Part shown: positions 12,387 through 25,800 of the stretch, in pieces | How the letters are laid out: every line of letters starts with the position of its first letter | Numbering within the stretch: the first letter of the stretch is position 1 | DNA from: Hyposmocoma kahamanoa | Lineage: Eukaryota; Arthropoda; Insecta; Lepidoptera; Cosmopterigidae | Length of the DNA stretch: 64,000 nucleotides | Direction of reading: 5' to 3' | Assembly (NCBI RefSeq): GCF_003589595.1 | Contig: NW_020653945.1 | Span: 25,133,007-25,197,006, forward strand | Position numbers and translations under genes: made by a program | Notes under the pieces: generated by a model | The model's database searches: none | Told to the model about the DNA's origin: nothing | The model's input: the letters and a program-made list of their open reading frames with translations, nothing else

Positions 12387-12908
12387 GGTACTGCAATCTT
12401 ACCTTTTTCTGCAGTAATGTGTGCATTACTACGTTTCGGTTACGAATAGAAAGCGCCCAGACACACGAGGAGAAAGTTTTCGCGCGGCCGCCCCGCGGTC
12501 GAAGAGCGGAATCCACGGCGGCCGCCGAGCGGTTGAAGAGCGGACTCCGCTCGGCGACCGCGTAGAAAAAAGACAAGCTAGTGCCTTCAAGCTAAGAGCT
12601 AAATAAATAGAGCATATTTTGCCATGGCAGTTCGGTCTCTGAACACGTGCACGCGGTCGCTGGGCGGCGGCCGCCGCAGACTCCGCTCTTCGACCACGCG
12701 GGGAGAACGCGATGAAATTCGTGTCATATAAACGCGCCCTAAGCGTGCTGGTGATATTCCGGGCACATGGGATTTTTCAACTCATGTCAGTGCCCCTCAG
12801 ATCTTTGCGATATAAAACGCTGAGTAGCACGGCAACTGTTCTAGACAACGCAACGTGTCGCTTACCACCAGGTTCACGACTTGTTCGTCCTGTCCTGCCA
12901 CTTGGTAC
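12387..12908 (+). repeat. Repeat family R copy split by a nested GC-rich element
   Basis: Family R halves at 12387-12457 (ACCTTTTTCTGCAGTAATG) and 12740-12908 (GGTGATATTCCGGGCACATG ... CACGACTTGTTCGTCC) are continuous in the copy at 48945. Between them lies the element listed at 12458. Confidence 0.75.
12458..12739. mobile_element. GC-rich MITE nested in repeat R
   Basis: About 280 bp, rich in CGGCCGCC and GACCGCG blocks. Ends GACACACGAGGAGAAAGTTT and the inverse of GCGATGAAATTCGTGTCAT form imperfect TIRs. GCGCCC occurs at both borders as a possible target duplication. An internal palindrome (GAAGAGCGGACTCCGCTC) is present. Confidence 0.6.
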
Positions 12909-12909
12909 T

Positions 12910-13850
12910 ACATAAAACTGTAATAATCCTTAAATTGTTTAATAAATAAGTAAGCGCTGTAAAAGAGCTACATTGTAAACAATTGAACACAAAACTACAT
13001 AATTAGGCACTTATTGCTATTGACGAAGTGTTACTTAACGGGACACTGAATAACAACGACATTAAAAATGCTAGTCTACCAAGATACTTGAGTGATACTG
13101 TGAATTTTGCCCTAATTATCAATTTAGAGGAAATCGTGCCCAGCAGAGGAATTTATAGTGGCTGGGTGGTGATGATGATGAAGATAAAATTTCTTTACTA
13201 CCTGTTATAGAAAGAAACCAACATAAAAATGCAAAAGGTTATATATTCCTAGTATTAAAAGGATTGTTAAGTTAGCAGAACAGGAAGTCGACTACGAAAT
13301 ACGATACTACGTGACTGCGTCCGCAACGACGCTCATATATTATGTACTACGTATGTCAGTCTTACGATGAAAGTAATGTCAAAATTCGATACGAAAGCTG
13401 TCATTCGACGTTTCGGAGTAAAGGACTCAATATGTCAAATCACGATCTCGTACGCGTTTCGTGGTAGCCTCCGGTCCGATACGAAGATAAAATGATGATC
13501 GTTGTGTCGTGATAGTCCTCCTGGTTCTTATGCAAATGTTTTAAATTCATCAGACGACAGAGGGGGCTTCAGAACGTTTAATGCCACAAAAGGAAAAGCT
13601 TACTTATTCCAAGGGTGTAGATACATGAATCCATTGAAGACGTAATCAAATAATATAACGAGAACATCTGAGCTTGTAAGTAATTCCGTAAAGCTGGCGA
13701 TCAAAACTTGAATTTTACAACCTTAAAACAAAGCAATATGTTTAACAAGTTGTTTTACACGATATTTACATCATATATTTTCATATATTCATAATACCCG
13801 CCTATGTAGATACACCCTCGTTCCTCTCTTCATAAGTTTTGATTACAGTA
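12910..13850. other. No recognised feature
   Basis: AT-rich sequence. One short open frame (13028-13210) has no family resemblance and no splice context. Confidence 0.5.
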
Positions 13851-13854
13851 ACCC

Positions 13855-14542
13855 TCTCTACCGACCCTTAGGGTATACCAGAAGGGCACTATAGCCTGTG
13901 CAACCACATGGACCTTCTCAGTCTGGTCATGACCCCAGATCAGTCTGTTTGCACAGAATTCATCCAGTTCTCAAAAGGCAAATGTCTTGGGTGAGCTGAC
14001 CCGGGTGCTCGTAGGGCACCCTCCGTATTTTCCAGATAGGTACCGGAACTGTAAGGATGTTTACTTCCCGTTGCGCACTGCGCAACTAATGCTTGCCACC
14101 GCTAAGCCATTGTTTCTAAAATCCACTACCAAATCTCCACTTTGGTAGTGGAGCTGTAGGCATGCTCACCTCCCGACGCCGAAGCGTCTCGCCAGGTCCC
14201 AGAAACCTACGCGGCTGGCGGGACCGGAGGATGTCTAGTTTATCATCTACTAGCTCTTCGGGCTATTGCCGGAGATCGCAGTGTCCTGCGATATAGCTTC
14301 CGACTTATATGGCGACTTACATGCCCTGCGGTCTAAGTCCGTGTCTAGACCGCTACTAAGACAGGTTTACTGCTCGCGGGATGAACGCCCCGACCACATG
14401 CTACCGAGGCAGACGAACGTGTCCATCCCCAAAGCTAACTCTACATCACTGGCAGAAGGTTGGGCCCAGACGCCCGCCGTACCCTGGTCCTACTGGGGAA
14501 CCCATAGTCTCCCCGGAACTCTCTATCTTTAGGGTCGGTAGA
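13855..14542. mobile_element. GC-rich element with terminal inverted repeats, unclassified
   Basis: Left CTCTACCGACCCTTAGGG and the inverse of CTTTAGGGTCGGTAGAC at the right form about 15-bp inverted ends around 690 bp of GC-richer DNA. An inner palindrome ATCCACTACCAAATC/TTTGGTAGTGGA is at 14120-14152. No transposase is visible; possibly a non-autonomous DNA transposon. Confidence 0.5.
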
Positions 14543-14544
14543 CG

Positions 14545-15640
14545 TGACGAGCAGTGACGGAAAAAGAAAATCATTACAATTTATTACTTTTCAAAAAGCA
14601 TAACTGCTGTGTACTTTTGCTGTCCTAAGCTACCAACGACGACATCCTAGCTCAAATCTAAAATATACTTACCCCAAAACAGAGGGATCATTTTAGAAAC
14701 AAATAAATGTTCTTCGGGAGAGTAAATACTTAAGAACATCACTATGTACGAGTATGGAAGAGTTTTGAACAACGTGCTTAGCAGAATATTCCAGATGAAC
14801 CTGAAAGAAAGTAATTTTGTCATCAATTATGCATTCGTTGTCACTGCATCAGACGTGTTGCATTTGAAAGGCGTTAGGCAAGAAGTCTGACAAGGTCCAC
14901 TGACAGCAGGTGAAGCGAGAGCATGCGCTACTGACATTCACGACCAAAACTCAAGTCACCAAAACGACCGCAAAGACACTATTGGTAAGACGTGTCAACA
15001 AGGTACCGAAATAAACATAGACGTGACTTGGTTACAGACGAGGGCCAATGGCATAAGCTAACTAAGTAGTAGTATAATGAATATTATTTCTACTGTGCAA
15101 AGCAAACTAGATACGAGCCTGAAAACAAGTTGCGTCAGACAGAAATTTTTCGCGCAATCTCGGATCTCACGTTACACAATCAACATAAAGTTAATTATGC
15201 TCTGTACATACAAAAAAAATGCTCCCATACCATTCCAGGACAATTTACATTGAGCCATAAAATTCAGGAGAACAAATTTGATATCACGGTCATTCTCGGA
15301 CTAGTGTTCGCTACCTAATTCCGGTGGCAATTTTTATTATTTAAGAATTCGATTTTTCATCTTCTAATATTAAATTTAAATATTCGAGTATTGTATCGTG
15401 AAATATAATTTAGTAATTACACGATAATATATTAACAATAATAAAATTGCCAAATACGTAGTGTATGTGGAATAAAAATATTTAAAAACGTATTTTTATT
15501 TAATAAATCAGATGCTATATAAATGACGCTATATAAAGATCAAAATTGAGATAGTACCGATTGCCAGTTTACAGTCCTATATCACTTTTCAAAATTTTTA
15601 CATGTATGTAATGAATGAACTTCGAATAAAGACTTATAAT
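14545..15640. other. No recognised feature
   Basis: No coding frame with family resemblance, no tRNA-like head and no paired terminal repeat was seen here. Confidence 0.5.
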
Positions 15641-15803
15641 ATTGTTATTATTTAATTACACTTGATTTTTCTCCCACTGTGTGAGATTATGAAGACTATT
15701 GCGTTTGGCTCACATTCAAACTGGTATTTTTTGATACCAGAAAAGAAGTGTGTAGTGATATTAGTGAGAGCTCGGCATTGTACATGTAGTGGTGTACCGT
15801 TAC

Positions 15804-15971
15804 AGTATAAAAATATTTTAAAAAATCACAAAGCATTACTAACGGATTGAATTCTATTTGCAAAATTGTACACATTTCTATTTTAAAGGACGAAGTGTAG
15901 TACATTCTATAAAACGACAGACGTTGCCTGAATGTGGCTGGTATACTCCGGCGGTCCGTTGTTATTTCTTT
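15804..15971 (-). CDS. Candidate internal exon of an unidentified minus-strand gene
   Basis: Acceptor GTTTCAATTTCAG, donor ACT|GTAACG; 56 codons, phase 0 on both sides: KEITTDRRSIPATFRQRLSF, then YRMYYTSSFKIEMCTILQIE and FNPLVMLCDFLKYFYT. Basic first half, hydrophobic second half. I do not recognise it. It could follow the candidate at 17402-17587, which also ends in phase 0. Confidence 0.25.
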
Positions 15972-16559
15972 CTGAAATTGAAACAAAACCTGAAGGTGAA
16001 AATGTATCTAAATAGAATGTTACTACTAAAAGATACCTATTACTAGTGAAAAAAAAATGTGGAATTCATTCATAATAATGTCGTTGATGTTTTGTAGAAA
16101 CGACGTAAACGACATTTGGTAATATTTTTCAGGTGGATCATGTTTTAGGTTTTAACGACTGAGATAAAAAGAAACTATAGTATTTCTTCGGATCTAAATC
16201 ACGTTTATAAGTTTTCCAGACAAACCAACATTCTGGGCTCTTGATTATATTAATGACCGATTTAGATCCGAAAAAATGGTTTTACTTTTAAAATAAACAA
16301 ATAAAAAATAAAATAATAATCATTTATTTCGGGTAGCAATGACGCATATCAAAATTACATGGAAATTGAATTAATAATTAATACATACAGTTGAGAACTA
16401 CTATAATACAGGCTGTATATTTGAAAGTGGGACATACTTATAGAGTGCGTTATATTCCTGATTCTGAACCCAAAGAAATAATAAACTAATGAACTTAAAC
16501 TTTACAAAAAATATTTTTAATTTTTTTTATCGACTACTACTTGAAAACGACATTAGTTA

Positions 16560-16726
16560 TCGAAATCTACGCACATCACTATTATTGCTCTGACGCGGCG
16601 GCGAAAAACAAAGCACATGTCGGCGGGTACGCGGGTGCGAACGCGAAATTGCTCAGTGCACGCGCGACCTTGATCTAACGAAGCCACGTAAATTATTTGT
16701 ACTTCCGCTCGCCCGATCGCCGCAAA
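16560..16726 (+). promoter_or_regulatory. GC-rich probable promoter and 5' UTR of the SLC6-like gene
   Basis: This stretch is rich in CpG (GCGGCGGCG, GCGGGTACGCGGG) inside AT-rich surroundings and lies directly before the proposed first ATG. TCAGTG at 16653-16658 resembles the arthropod initiator TCAGTY; if used, the leader would be about 70 nt. The ATG context is AAAATGG. No clear TATA box. This is a suggestion from composition and position only. Confidence 0.35.
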
Positions 16727-16828
16727 ATGGATATTTATTCTAACGTCGAATTGACTGAAATGGTGCGACTTTATGCAATAAGTGTCATTGTCATTGTTAT
16801 TGTTGCTGTCTCACTCGGCGCTCGCTTG
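16727..16828 (+). CDS. SLC6-like gene exon 1: start codon and TM1 first half
   Basis: 34 codons from ATG with context AAAATGG. After MDIYSNVELTEMVRLY comes a strongly hydrophobic run ending AVSLGARL, which aligns with the family TM1 motif AVGLGN. The Asn that binds Na1 in LeuT (N27) is replaced by Ala, and the following Gly-rich turn is changed. The chosen donor is TTG|GTAGTA (phase 0). A second phase-0 donor at 16858 (AGC|GTAAAG) would add ten residues that include FP. The amino terminus before TM1 is very short for the family. Confidence 0.6.
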
Positions 16829-19800
16829 GTAGTATTCCCAATGCACTCGAAATCAAGCGTAAAGGGAAACGGTTTATTCCTATGTATACTTCAAAACACA
16901 TTTTGTTGATATTTTTTGTTCTATCCCATATTCTAATTTTATTTTAGTCTATGTTAAGTTGTAACATGATTTACTATGACAGATATGAATATGTCTCACT
17001 TTCAAATATACAGCCTCTATAATCAAAATTAAAAAGACAATAAAAGGTTATAAAGATTAATTAAAATAAAATAAAATTAATAAATACAATTAAATTAAAT
17101 AAAAGCCAAAATTTGAATTAAAATTACACGTACTACATAATTTATTAATGTCTAAATCGATTGCCTCCATAATCGGCACCATAGCAGGCATGCTTATCAC
17201 TGCAGTGCCGAATATAGGGGGCAATCTAACCTGTCAGCTACGGTAGCCGGGACGATATTGGGGCTGGCCCGCACTCTGCGCACCAGTGATACACACCTTT
17301 TGCGCACAGTTGTTCCTAACTGTAATAACCGAGGCGCTGCAGGAGCGGGGCAGCCCCAATAACAATCAAGAAAATTTAAGAACACGAAGATAGGAGGTTA
17401 CCTTCTGCAATAGTTGAAGCTGGTGGTCTTTATGTTGTATGTATGACCAAGATTCTAGTTCAAAAGATCTAGAAAGGTTACCAGCGCTCATATTCCACTG
17501 CCTGTCTCTTAACTCTTGCAGGGGTTCCGTTAACGATGATCCACTGTCAGACTCTTCTAATTCTAATGATTGCGTTGAAATATTCATTGCTGTTGCAAAA
17601 CGTAATCTTCGAATTGAAATAAAATGAGATATGTTATAAAGCGCGATTGTTAAAATCACTTTCACAATGACAGTCAATGATATTGCTATTTTTTTTTTCT
17701 ATTCTCTAAGCTATTCCAGAGTGTAGGACCAAAAAAAAGTTCAAGCCGTCCATAGAGAATTCGAGAACGTATTATTTCTTTCTCCTAAAAAGAACATTAA
17801 AAACGTGTAAGACAAAAATGAAAATGAAAGCAGCTGCACGGGTGTGGCGTTGAATATAATTCGGATTCAAGTAATATTTTTTCTTATTAACGAAACTTTT
17901 TCCACAACCTTTTTCTATTACCAAATGTTTATTTCAAAATTATACTCGGGAGATTTATTTATTTTGCTTTGGCGTTCTTTATACTTTCCACAGGTTCTTT
18001 TTGTGGAATTTACTTTCTTTGTAAGTACTTTATGCTTTGAAGACATACGAGTAATAGGTATTTACTGTATCATTATAGTCAATCAGTACAATACAAATAC
18101 AAGTGATTGAATGAATAATAAATTATTGTGTAAAATAATCTCAGTACAGAGTATTAAAAACCCGACCTCAAAATTACGTGGAATTGCATATAATTACCAA
18201 GTTTGATTGAAATCGGTTACCGGAAAGTGCACAAACCCGGATTCATCCCCTAGTTCGCCACTACAAGGGGTTTGACACAGGAGATAATAAAAACCGGTTC
18301 TCACTACTCAGAGCGAAAAACGCCTTGAATTGGAGAATAGCAAAATCAACCATTAAAATAATTACTCCTTATAATAAAATTTAGCAGCTATTTATAAAAA
18401 TGAATCTTCATGCGTGAACGTGAAATAATTTTCTTCAAAATTAAATGGGACCACTATGGAGGTACCCTCTTTCCAACAAGAAAAGAATCATGAAAATCGG
18501 TTCACAAATACCGGAGTTATCGCGTAACATACATATAAAAAAAAACACTGTGGAATTGAGAACCTCTTCCTTTTTTGAATAAATTGTTGTTTAAAATAAT
18601 ACATAAGTGAAATTGATGAGTACCCGTTGCAACATGGCATTAATGGGTATGCCGCTAGATGGCGTTGATGCGTTTTGCTTGATTTTTGCATCGCAGTGTT
18701 GAGATTTTTGCTTGAGTTTGTGACTCCTATCGACCGATTTCAACTAACCCCGCCAGATTCTGGCGAAAGTGTCCAATACCACCTACTTTTGTTTTTCTTT
18801 CCGTCATACTAATTCCCTGTATTCTTATCCAGTACCACATCGTTAAGCATCTTACACAAAATTCGAATTTCATTGCATCGCTTTACAGTGACGCGGAATG
18901 CTCCGTACGACAGGCATGTGACTTACCATGAGATTCGGGCATCTTTAGGCATAGGCATGAGTCAAATACAATCAATACTTCACAAACATTTGGGTGTGAA
19001 AACACTGTGCTCTCGGTGGATACCACACAATTTGACTGAGGCTCAAAAAACGGATCGCGTCACTTGGTGCAATGCCATGCATACCAAATTCAACGAAGGG
19101 GCGTCAAATTTGGTGTGGGACATAGTAACAGGTGACGAAACATGGATTTATAATTATGATCCCAAAACAAAGCAGCATTTCGAGATGAGTCGAAACCGAC
19201 CAAAGTGGCGCGCGTGCAAAGTGCCTCTAAGCGAATGATTGCTTCTTTTTTAAATAAAACTGGATACGTGGTTACTATTGCTTTGAAGAATCGTTGTACT
19301 GTGAATAGTGATTGGTACACGACCATTTGTTTGCCGGAAGTTATTAACAACCTCCGTAAAATTAACCGTAAACCGGTTTATCATCTTGCACCACGATAAT
19401 GACAGTTCTCACACTGCCAGACACAAAAATGAATTCTTGAATTTTTTTTGCCTCTGCAAAAAAAGCTATTGTACCCACATTTAGCTGTCTATTCGAGTAA
19501 TAAAACCGCCACTTTGAAATTTTATCACAATAACGAACGTGTCAAGCAATGTGACGTCACATTTTTGACGCACCGCGTGCACATGTTTTCTTTACTCATG
19601 TGCCGCGACTAATGGCCGCGAAAGAATATCGCAATGCCAAGCATGGCCATGGCAAGACCACATCTGAGTTTAAAACATTTTGACAGCTCTGCACGGTAAT
19701 TTTATCAACGTAAAATTTGAGCGCCACAAACGAAATAAACAGATACAATAAACAAAAACAGGTTGTTACATATTGACTATTGGAAAAAGGTGAGGAGAAA

Positions 19801-22800
19801 TCGACTGCGATAAATATGTCACGGGGAGGTTTATCATTATCGCATGCGATATACCGCCATGCTACGCATGATGTCTTGAGCTTAGCCTCAGTTATCACCT
19901 AGCTACAGTGGCGTTAAACTATTCATTGTTATGTTAATATGAGGAACGACCGCTCCCTCTCGCTTACCTCTCATCGTTTTCTGTATGCTAAGTACTTAAT
20001 AAATTTCCTCAAAATTTGTTAGCAAATAAATCAAATAGTTTTCATCTTTTTTCAGGAAAATTTCTTTTGTAGTTTCACTAAATCTGGTGGAGTCGCAGCC
20101 TTACAATCTGAACAGATTGTTACAGGCGAATGTTCCCGGTGAAGGAGGCTACCGAATGTTACAAGTGTTGCGCAGCGAATGCTTGGCTCACTTCCCTCAC
20201 CGCCTGTAATGTTCGCTTTTGAACGTTATATTACAAGAGCATGTTCGCGGTGAAGGAGCGCCCTTAACTTATATCTTAGTGATCTCCATAGGTTACTTTT
20301 TAGAAGACTATAATGTATAATTGAAACAAGTAGACGCAGAGGTCCCGCGGGCCGGGATAAATATTTGTATATGCGGGGCTATAAAAATAACACTCACATT
20401 GTAACGCTCCAGTAAGTGAAATTTTTTCCATCCTCTAATGTGACATTTAACCTAAAGTTCTTTTTGCCGTTGTATATAAAAACACAATAGTTCCTTTTTA
20501 TAATATTAAGTGACGAACAAATCGTGCGTCTGATGATAAGCTACACGCCTGTCCATAACAGTTGCAGTGCCACTCAGAGCTTTAAACCGCAAAGATCATG
20601 CGCCTGTAATTTCACCAGCACCCTTACCCTTCTAAACCGGAACGCAATAATGCTAACATTACTACTTGGCGGCAGAAATAGGTAAGATGGCAGTACTTCC
20701 CTGGACGAACTCTTTCACAAGGAGCTACTGCTGCAAATGAGGATCCCGGTAATTAATTATATAGACCTGACTAAACACTTCTATCCAAGTCAAAAATAAT
20801 ATGAAACAATTAAAAAAGAGTTTTTAAAATCAAGTCCGCCTAAGATTTAAGGGACAAGAAGGTGCTTGAAAAACAGCGCTGTCAACAGTTCCCAGACTGC
20901 ACAAGACAGGTGTGTCAAAAGGAGGTATTTTGGCCTCTGACATGTTTGACATATCGTTTATTGTTTATGTTTTGGCTTAACATGTTATTAATGTCAAAAT
21001 GTGTCATTGTTCCAATAAAGGATATTTGTATTTGTATTCTTTTATTCTCGGTCTTTATATGGATTTTAGTTTCGTCGTTTTAATTTGATTCTCGATGTAT
21101 GTAAATGTATGTATAACGAAATGTACGTATTTTTTTAATTCGCTGGCTTAGAATAATAACGCATAGAATGATAGTTTCATATCAAACGAACTGTCACAAG
21201 TGAGGCAAAAATCAAATTCATGTAGGCTAGTTTTAGTAGTAGGTTAATTTTCGGTTTTAGTGAATATCATAATATATATATATTTTATATAAAAATACAA
21301 GTTGAAACGCGTTATTTCCTTGTGGAATGCGATGTTAGTATCTATTTTATGTTTGTCTGACGTATTTTTACACTCACTTACCGCACATTTCGTCATTTTT
21401 AGCTAAAATTCTTGATCTGTTCGCGGTGCAAGTTGACCTTGAGCACTGAAGGCCCGCCCGCTCGTGTAGGCCCTTTGGGCGCGCTTCAATTTACCTCACT
21501 TAGCGTGTGCGGACTAGGTTTCTATGCGTTATTATTCTAAGTTCGCAGGCTTAAAAACAACACAATTGTNNNNNNNNNNTGATAATATACAATCCTTTTT
21601 TTGCATTTCAGCAACTTTGTCTTTTAATTAAATTTTTATTGAATTGATATTCAATTATTTTTTGTGAAATTACTCCACTAGTTTGTTATAATTATTAATA
21701 CAAAGATCGAACACTCAGAAAAAACACTCAGAAAAAATTCCTTCAATCCGGTCGGATTCGAACCGACCGACGTCTTCTTTCATACCGTGCCAGACGCTAT
21801 ACCAACTAAGCCACGGAATGAACCAACGGACCTCACGAATTTTTCTATGTGCTCGCGTCGTGTCTTTGTACTTGGCCTTTCGACGACTTTTTAGTCGTAG
21901 CGCCATCTATAAGAAAGCTATGACAGATTTATCACCCAGTTAGTACCTTTACAGCTACCAGTCCTGGCGAGAGATGTCGCTATTCACTGTATTAATTAAA
22001 TTTTTATTGAATTGATATTCAATAAAATTTGTCTTTTATGATACGAATTTGAAAAAGTGAGGCGACGAATTGCTCTTCTGCATTAATCATATGTATCTCT
22101 CTTTTATTTGCGAATTATAATTAATTAACGGAGCTAGTTTGCCTCTATCGTGTATGGAGTACTGCAGCCACCATTGGGACGGCTCTGCCCATTACCTGTT
22201 AGCCGCTTTGGACTCGGTGGAGCGAAAAGCAACGAGACTTATTAACAACAATTCTCTTGTGGAGTCGAAGCTACAAAATCTCGACCATCGCAGAAAAGTA
22301 ACCTGCTTGGTTTTCTATCGGATACATTTCGGGGAGTGTGCGCAGGAACTTTTCAATTTAGTTCCACCCTCACCGTTCCTCCTTCGGTCGATTAGAAGGT
22401 CCGGAGCACTTCATTCTTATGTCGTTGATATTCCACGTATTCGCACTAAGCGCTTTGCTTCCTCCTTTCTGATGCGGCAAAGGAATGGAATGATCTACAC
22501 CTACATCTGTATTTCCCGAAAAGTACAATTTGGGACTATTCAGGGCTCTCTAGCCTTTCTAATAGGCATTTTTTGGCTAACGCGTCCCATCGTCGGTCAC
22601 ATCGTCGCTTAAAATCAGGTGCGATGGTGGCCAAGCGTGTGTTTATTATATATATAAAAAAAGATCTATATAGCTCAAGATGTAAAATGGTAAGAGATTA
22701 CCATTAGACAGTACACCATACTTATCGATGTTCTACCACACTCACGTCCTTATAATAAAAGCGAGAGTGAACCATGATAGCCTATTGCTTTGACTTACCA

Positions 22801-25800
22801 CCTCTCAAGCATAGGCCGTGGGTATGAATACGGGCTCGCACCTCTGAATTTCTCGGAATTTATGTGCAAAATTTATTTTTTGGTGTTAACCCTACACGGC
22901 GAGAGGTTCACAACTCTCAAAAGACGTGTAAAGTTTCCAACCCGCATTAACTAAATTTAAAACCTCGCCTGAGAGGAGACCCGTGCCCAGCTGTGGGTCG
23001 AACTGGGTTGATCATGATGACGATGATGCGATCCGAGTGAACTCGAAACGCTTTTTTTTTATTACATAAATATAAGTTAAATAAAAATTAACACGTAAAG
23101 AGATAACTTATTCTACACTTAAAATTTAGCACAAAATGTAGTATTTCATAATACGTGGAAAATTTTAGGCAAGGCGGAAATCGAATTATATGGGCGCCTC
23201 GCCACTGCTACAAATTTTCTCCAATGAATATATTTATTACGTTAAGTTTTAACATTATGTTTCATTGTTGTTCATAATATCACATGATGATAAGGGAAGA
23301 ATATAAACAAGGATGAAGACTCTCAGAAAATCTGCTTACATATTATTATGGACATTAAGCAGATGGTCACTGCGGCCTCGACTGCGCTACTGGACTCTAT
23401 AGTAAATTAAGTTTCAAGTCTGAGAATGCTCAACGACATGAGCTTTGGCTCGACAAGGCAGTTGGAATTTGCATTAAAAATATCCATTACCAGGAAATAC
23501 AGTACATATAATGTATAGTACAATACGCATAATCAACATAAAAGCAACATGTCTTATACGAACAGTTTGATCTGATTCTTTCATCAATATTTTCAGAAAG
23601 AGACGCAGTCGTTACGTAATCCAATACTTATGACCACAATTCAACGACTCGCTTTCTTCAGTGCCTATATTACTCTCACCTACAAAAGTGAAATTGTTAC
23701 TACATCACAAATTGATTTCTCTGTGTAAGTTTTAGCTTTATTTGACCTCATCGTTTCACCTCCACTAGAAAGATCCATCTATTTATACTCCAGCCAAATT
23801 TGGTATGGAATAAATATCATCAAACAAAAATATGAGTTTTAGGGTTTACATCTATTTTTCCCCGAATTTCCATTAAGCTATTGAAAATACCAATCTGAAG
23901 GTCATGTCTGTGTTGTTCAATAAAAGTTACGGATCACTAGTAAGTTAAAAATTACCAGCAATTTTATTTATAAAACTGTGCCATCCCTAATGATTTTTGG
24001 ACTTGAAGGGAGAGATGGCAAACATTCAAATTCGAGTAGTAATTCAAGTTCAAAATCTGAAATTGATGGTGGATAAAATGTGTAGCTAATTAACATAAAA
24101 TAAAATCTTACAATTTTTTTCCTTTTCATCTACTATTTCCTACTATCTAGCAGTAATTATTAATGGGATTCAAAAACTTAATTTCTTTGTATTCATGAAT
24201 AATAAGTATCAATAGGTATTGTGTAAACTTTAGAATGATTGACTTGGTAAATATTACTTTTGCATAATCCAGTTGTCTGCTCACAAATTATTTAATTTCC
24301 AATTAGGCGAGCAGGCTGTAGGCAGAGCTGACCTGATTAAAAAGCTTTAACAAAAAATGTTCTTTACACCTGCCATCATTGGTTGCCAAGCGACGTTTTG
24401 TCATTAAACTTTATTTATTTTTGAACGATTTACAGCATATTTTTAACAATATATTTATTTTTATAAATTAAATAATAGTGTTAAGTAACAGGTAAAAGTA
24501 CTAATTACAAATCTCCACTAGTAGCATAAAAATATTAAGGATTTAGTAAGCAAATCTAAACATTGTTATTAAAATATAAACAACACATTATTTTACACTT
24601 TGAGAAATCACAGGTACACGTGCCAATGCAGGGAAAAAAAGAAAAATATTTAACCACACACAGCCCAACCAACAACACGCAAATTTAAACACAGGAGACG
24701 AAGCAATGAGAGATAGGTACTTAAATAAAATATAGCTTAGTAAACATACGTCAGATCGAGAGTACCCTAGTACTAAACAGATCTATGTCAATAGAATAAA
24801 TAGTTCTATATCTAATTTGGCATAGATTTTAAAACATTGTGGTTATTCATAATAACTATTATCAGTGATTACAGGTTCTTTACCGCAGTGTGACTTAATT
24901 TTACTTTTCTGATATTTTGGAACGGTTTATGGTCATGGATTGACTGGCCAGCGGTTATATATTATTAGTTATATTATTGCGATTTAAAGCTCTCAGTGGC
25001 ACTGCAACTGTTTTGGATAGGCGTGTCTCCGGCCTCTTTCACCAATTTCTCATGCTTGTATTCAAGTTAATATTACCTTATTTTCAGATACATTGCTACA
25101 GTAACCATAGATATGATAATGAAGAACCTTCCACAATATTTTGTGATCATGTTTCTCAGTTGTTATTCATCGGAAGAGCATCTGTACGTTTCGAAAATGG
25201 TACCTCTATTTTGGGGTACGTAAATAAAGTCATATCTCATTATTTTTGTTATTATAATTTATGCATAATGCACTAATACAGGTTTCTTTCTCTTATAATG
25301 ATCTAGCACAATGTAAGTTGAAATCGAACATGGACCTTTTTTAAGATCAATATCATTGAGATTGGAAATAAATTATTATCATTGCATAATAAAAGCAAGA
25401 GGGCAACTCCTGCGTGTTCGGCGCGTTAATGCCCTAGACTCTAGACTTTGCTCGGAGTGTAAGGTTGTTACATTGTTATTTTAATTGTACCTATAGGTTG
25501 AAAACTAATTTGAAAAAATTAAGTTGTTCATCACTGTATTCTCGTGCTATATACATTACGTATTTATAATTTAGTAGCATTAGACCTCCTTGTGAATAAG
25601 TTCGTCCAGGGTAGTACTGCGACCTTACCTATTTCTGTTACCAAGCAGTAATGTTAGCATTACTACTATGTTCCGGTTTTGAACAGCAAGGGTGCTTTTG
25701 AAGTTACAGGCATATGAAATTTGTCAACTTATGTTACGGTTACGTTACAGGGTTACGGGCGCAGTAGTTAATAGCCTTAAAAATTTACTAGATCATACTG

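Noticed and set aside
14266..14532. 88-codon frame in GC-rich DNA
   Set aside because: No motif or splice context; high GC simply removes stops inside the TIR element.
24977..25276. 99-codon open frame over SLC6 exon 3
   Set aside because: It is in the wrong frame. The neighbouring frame matches TM2 of SLC6 exactly and fits the splice phases.
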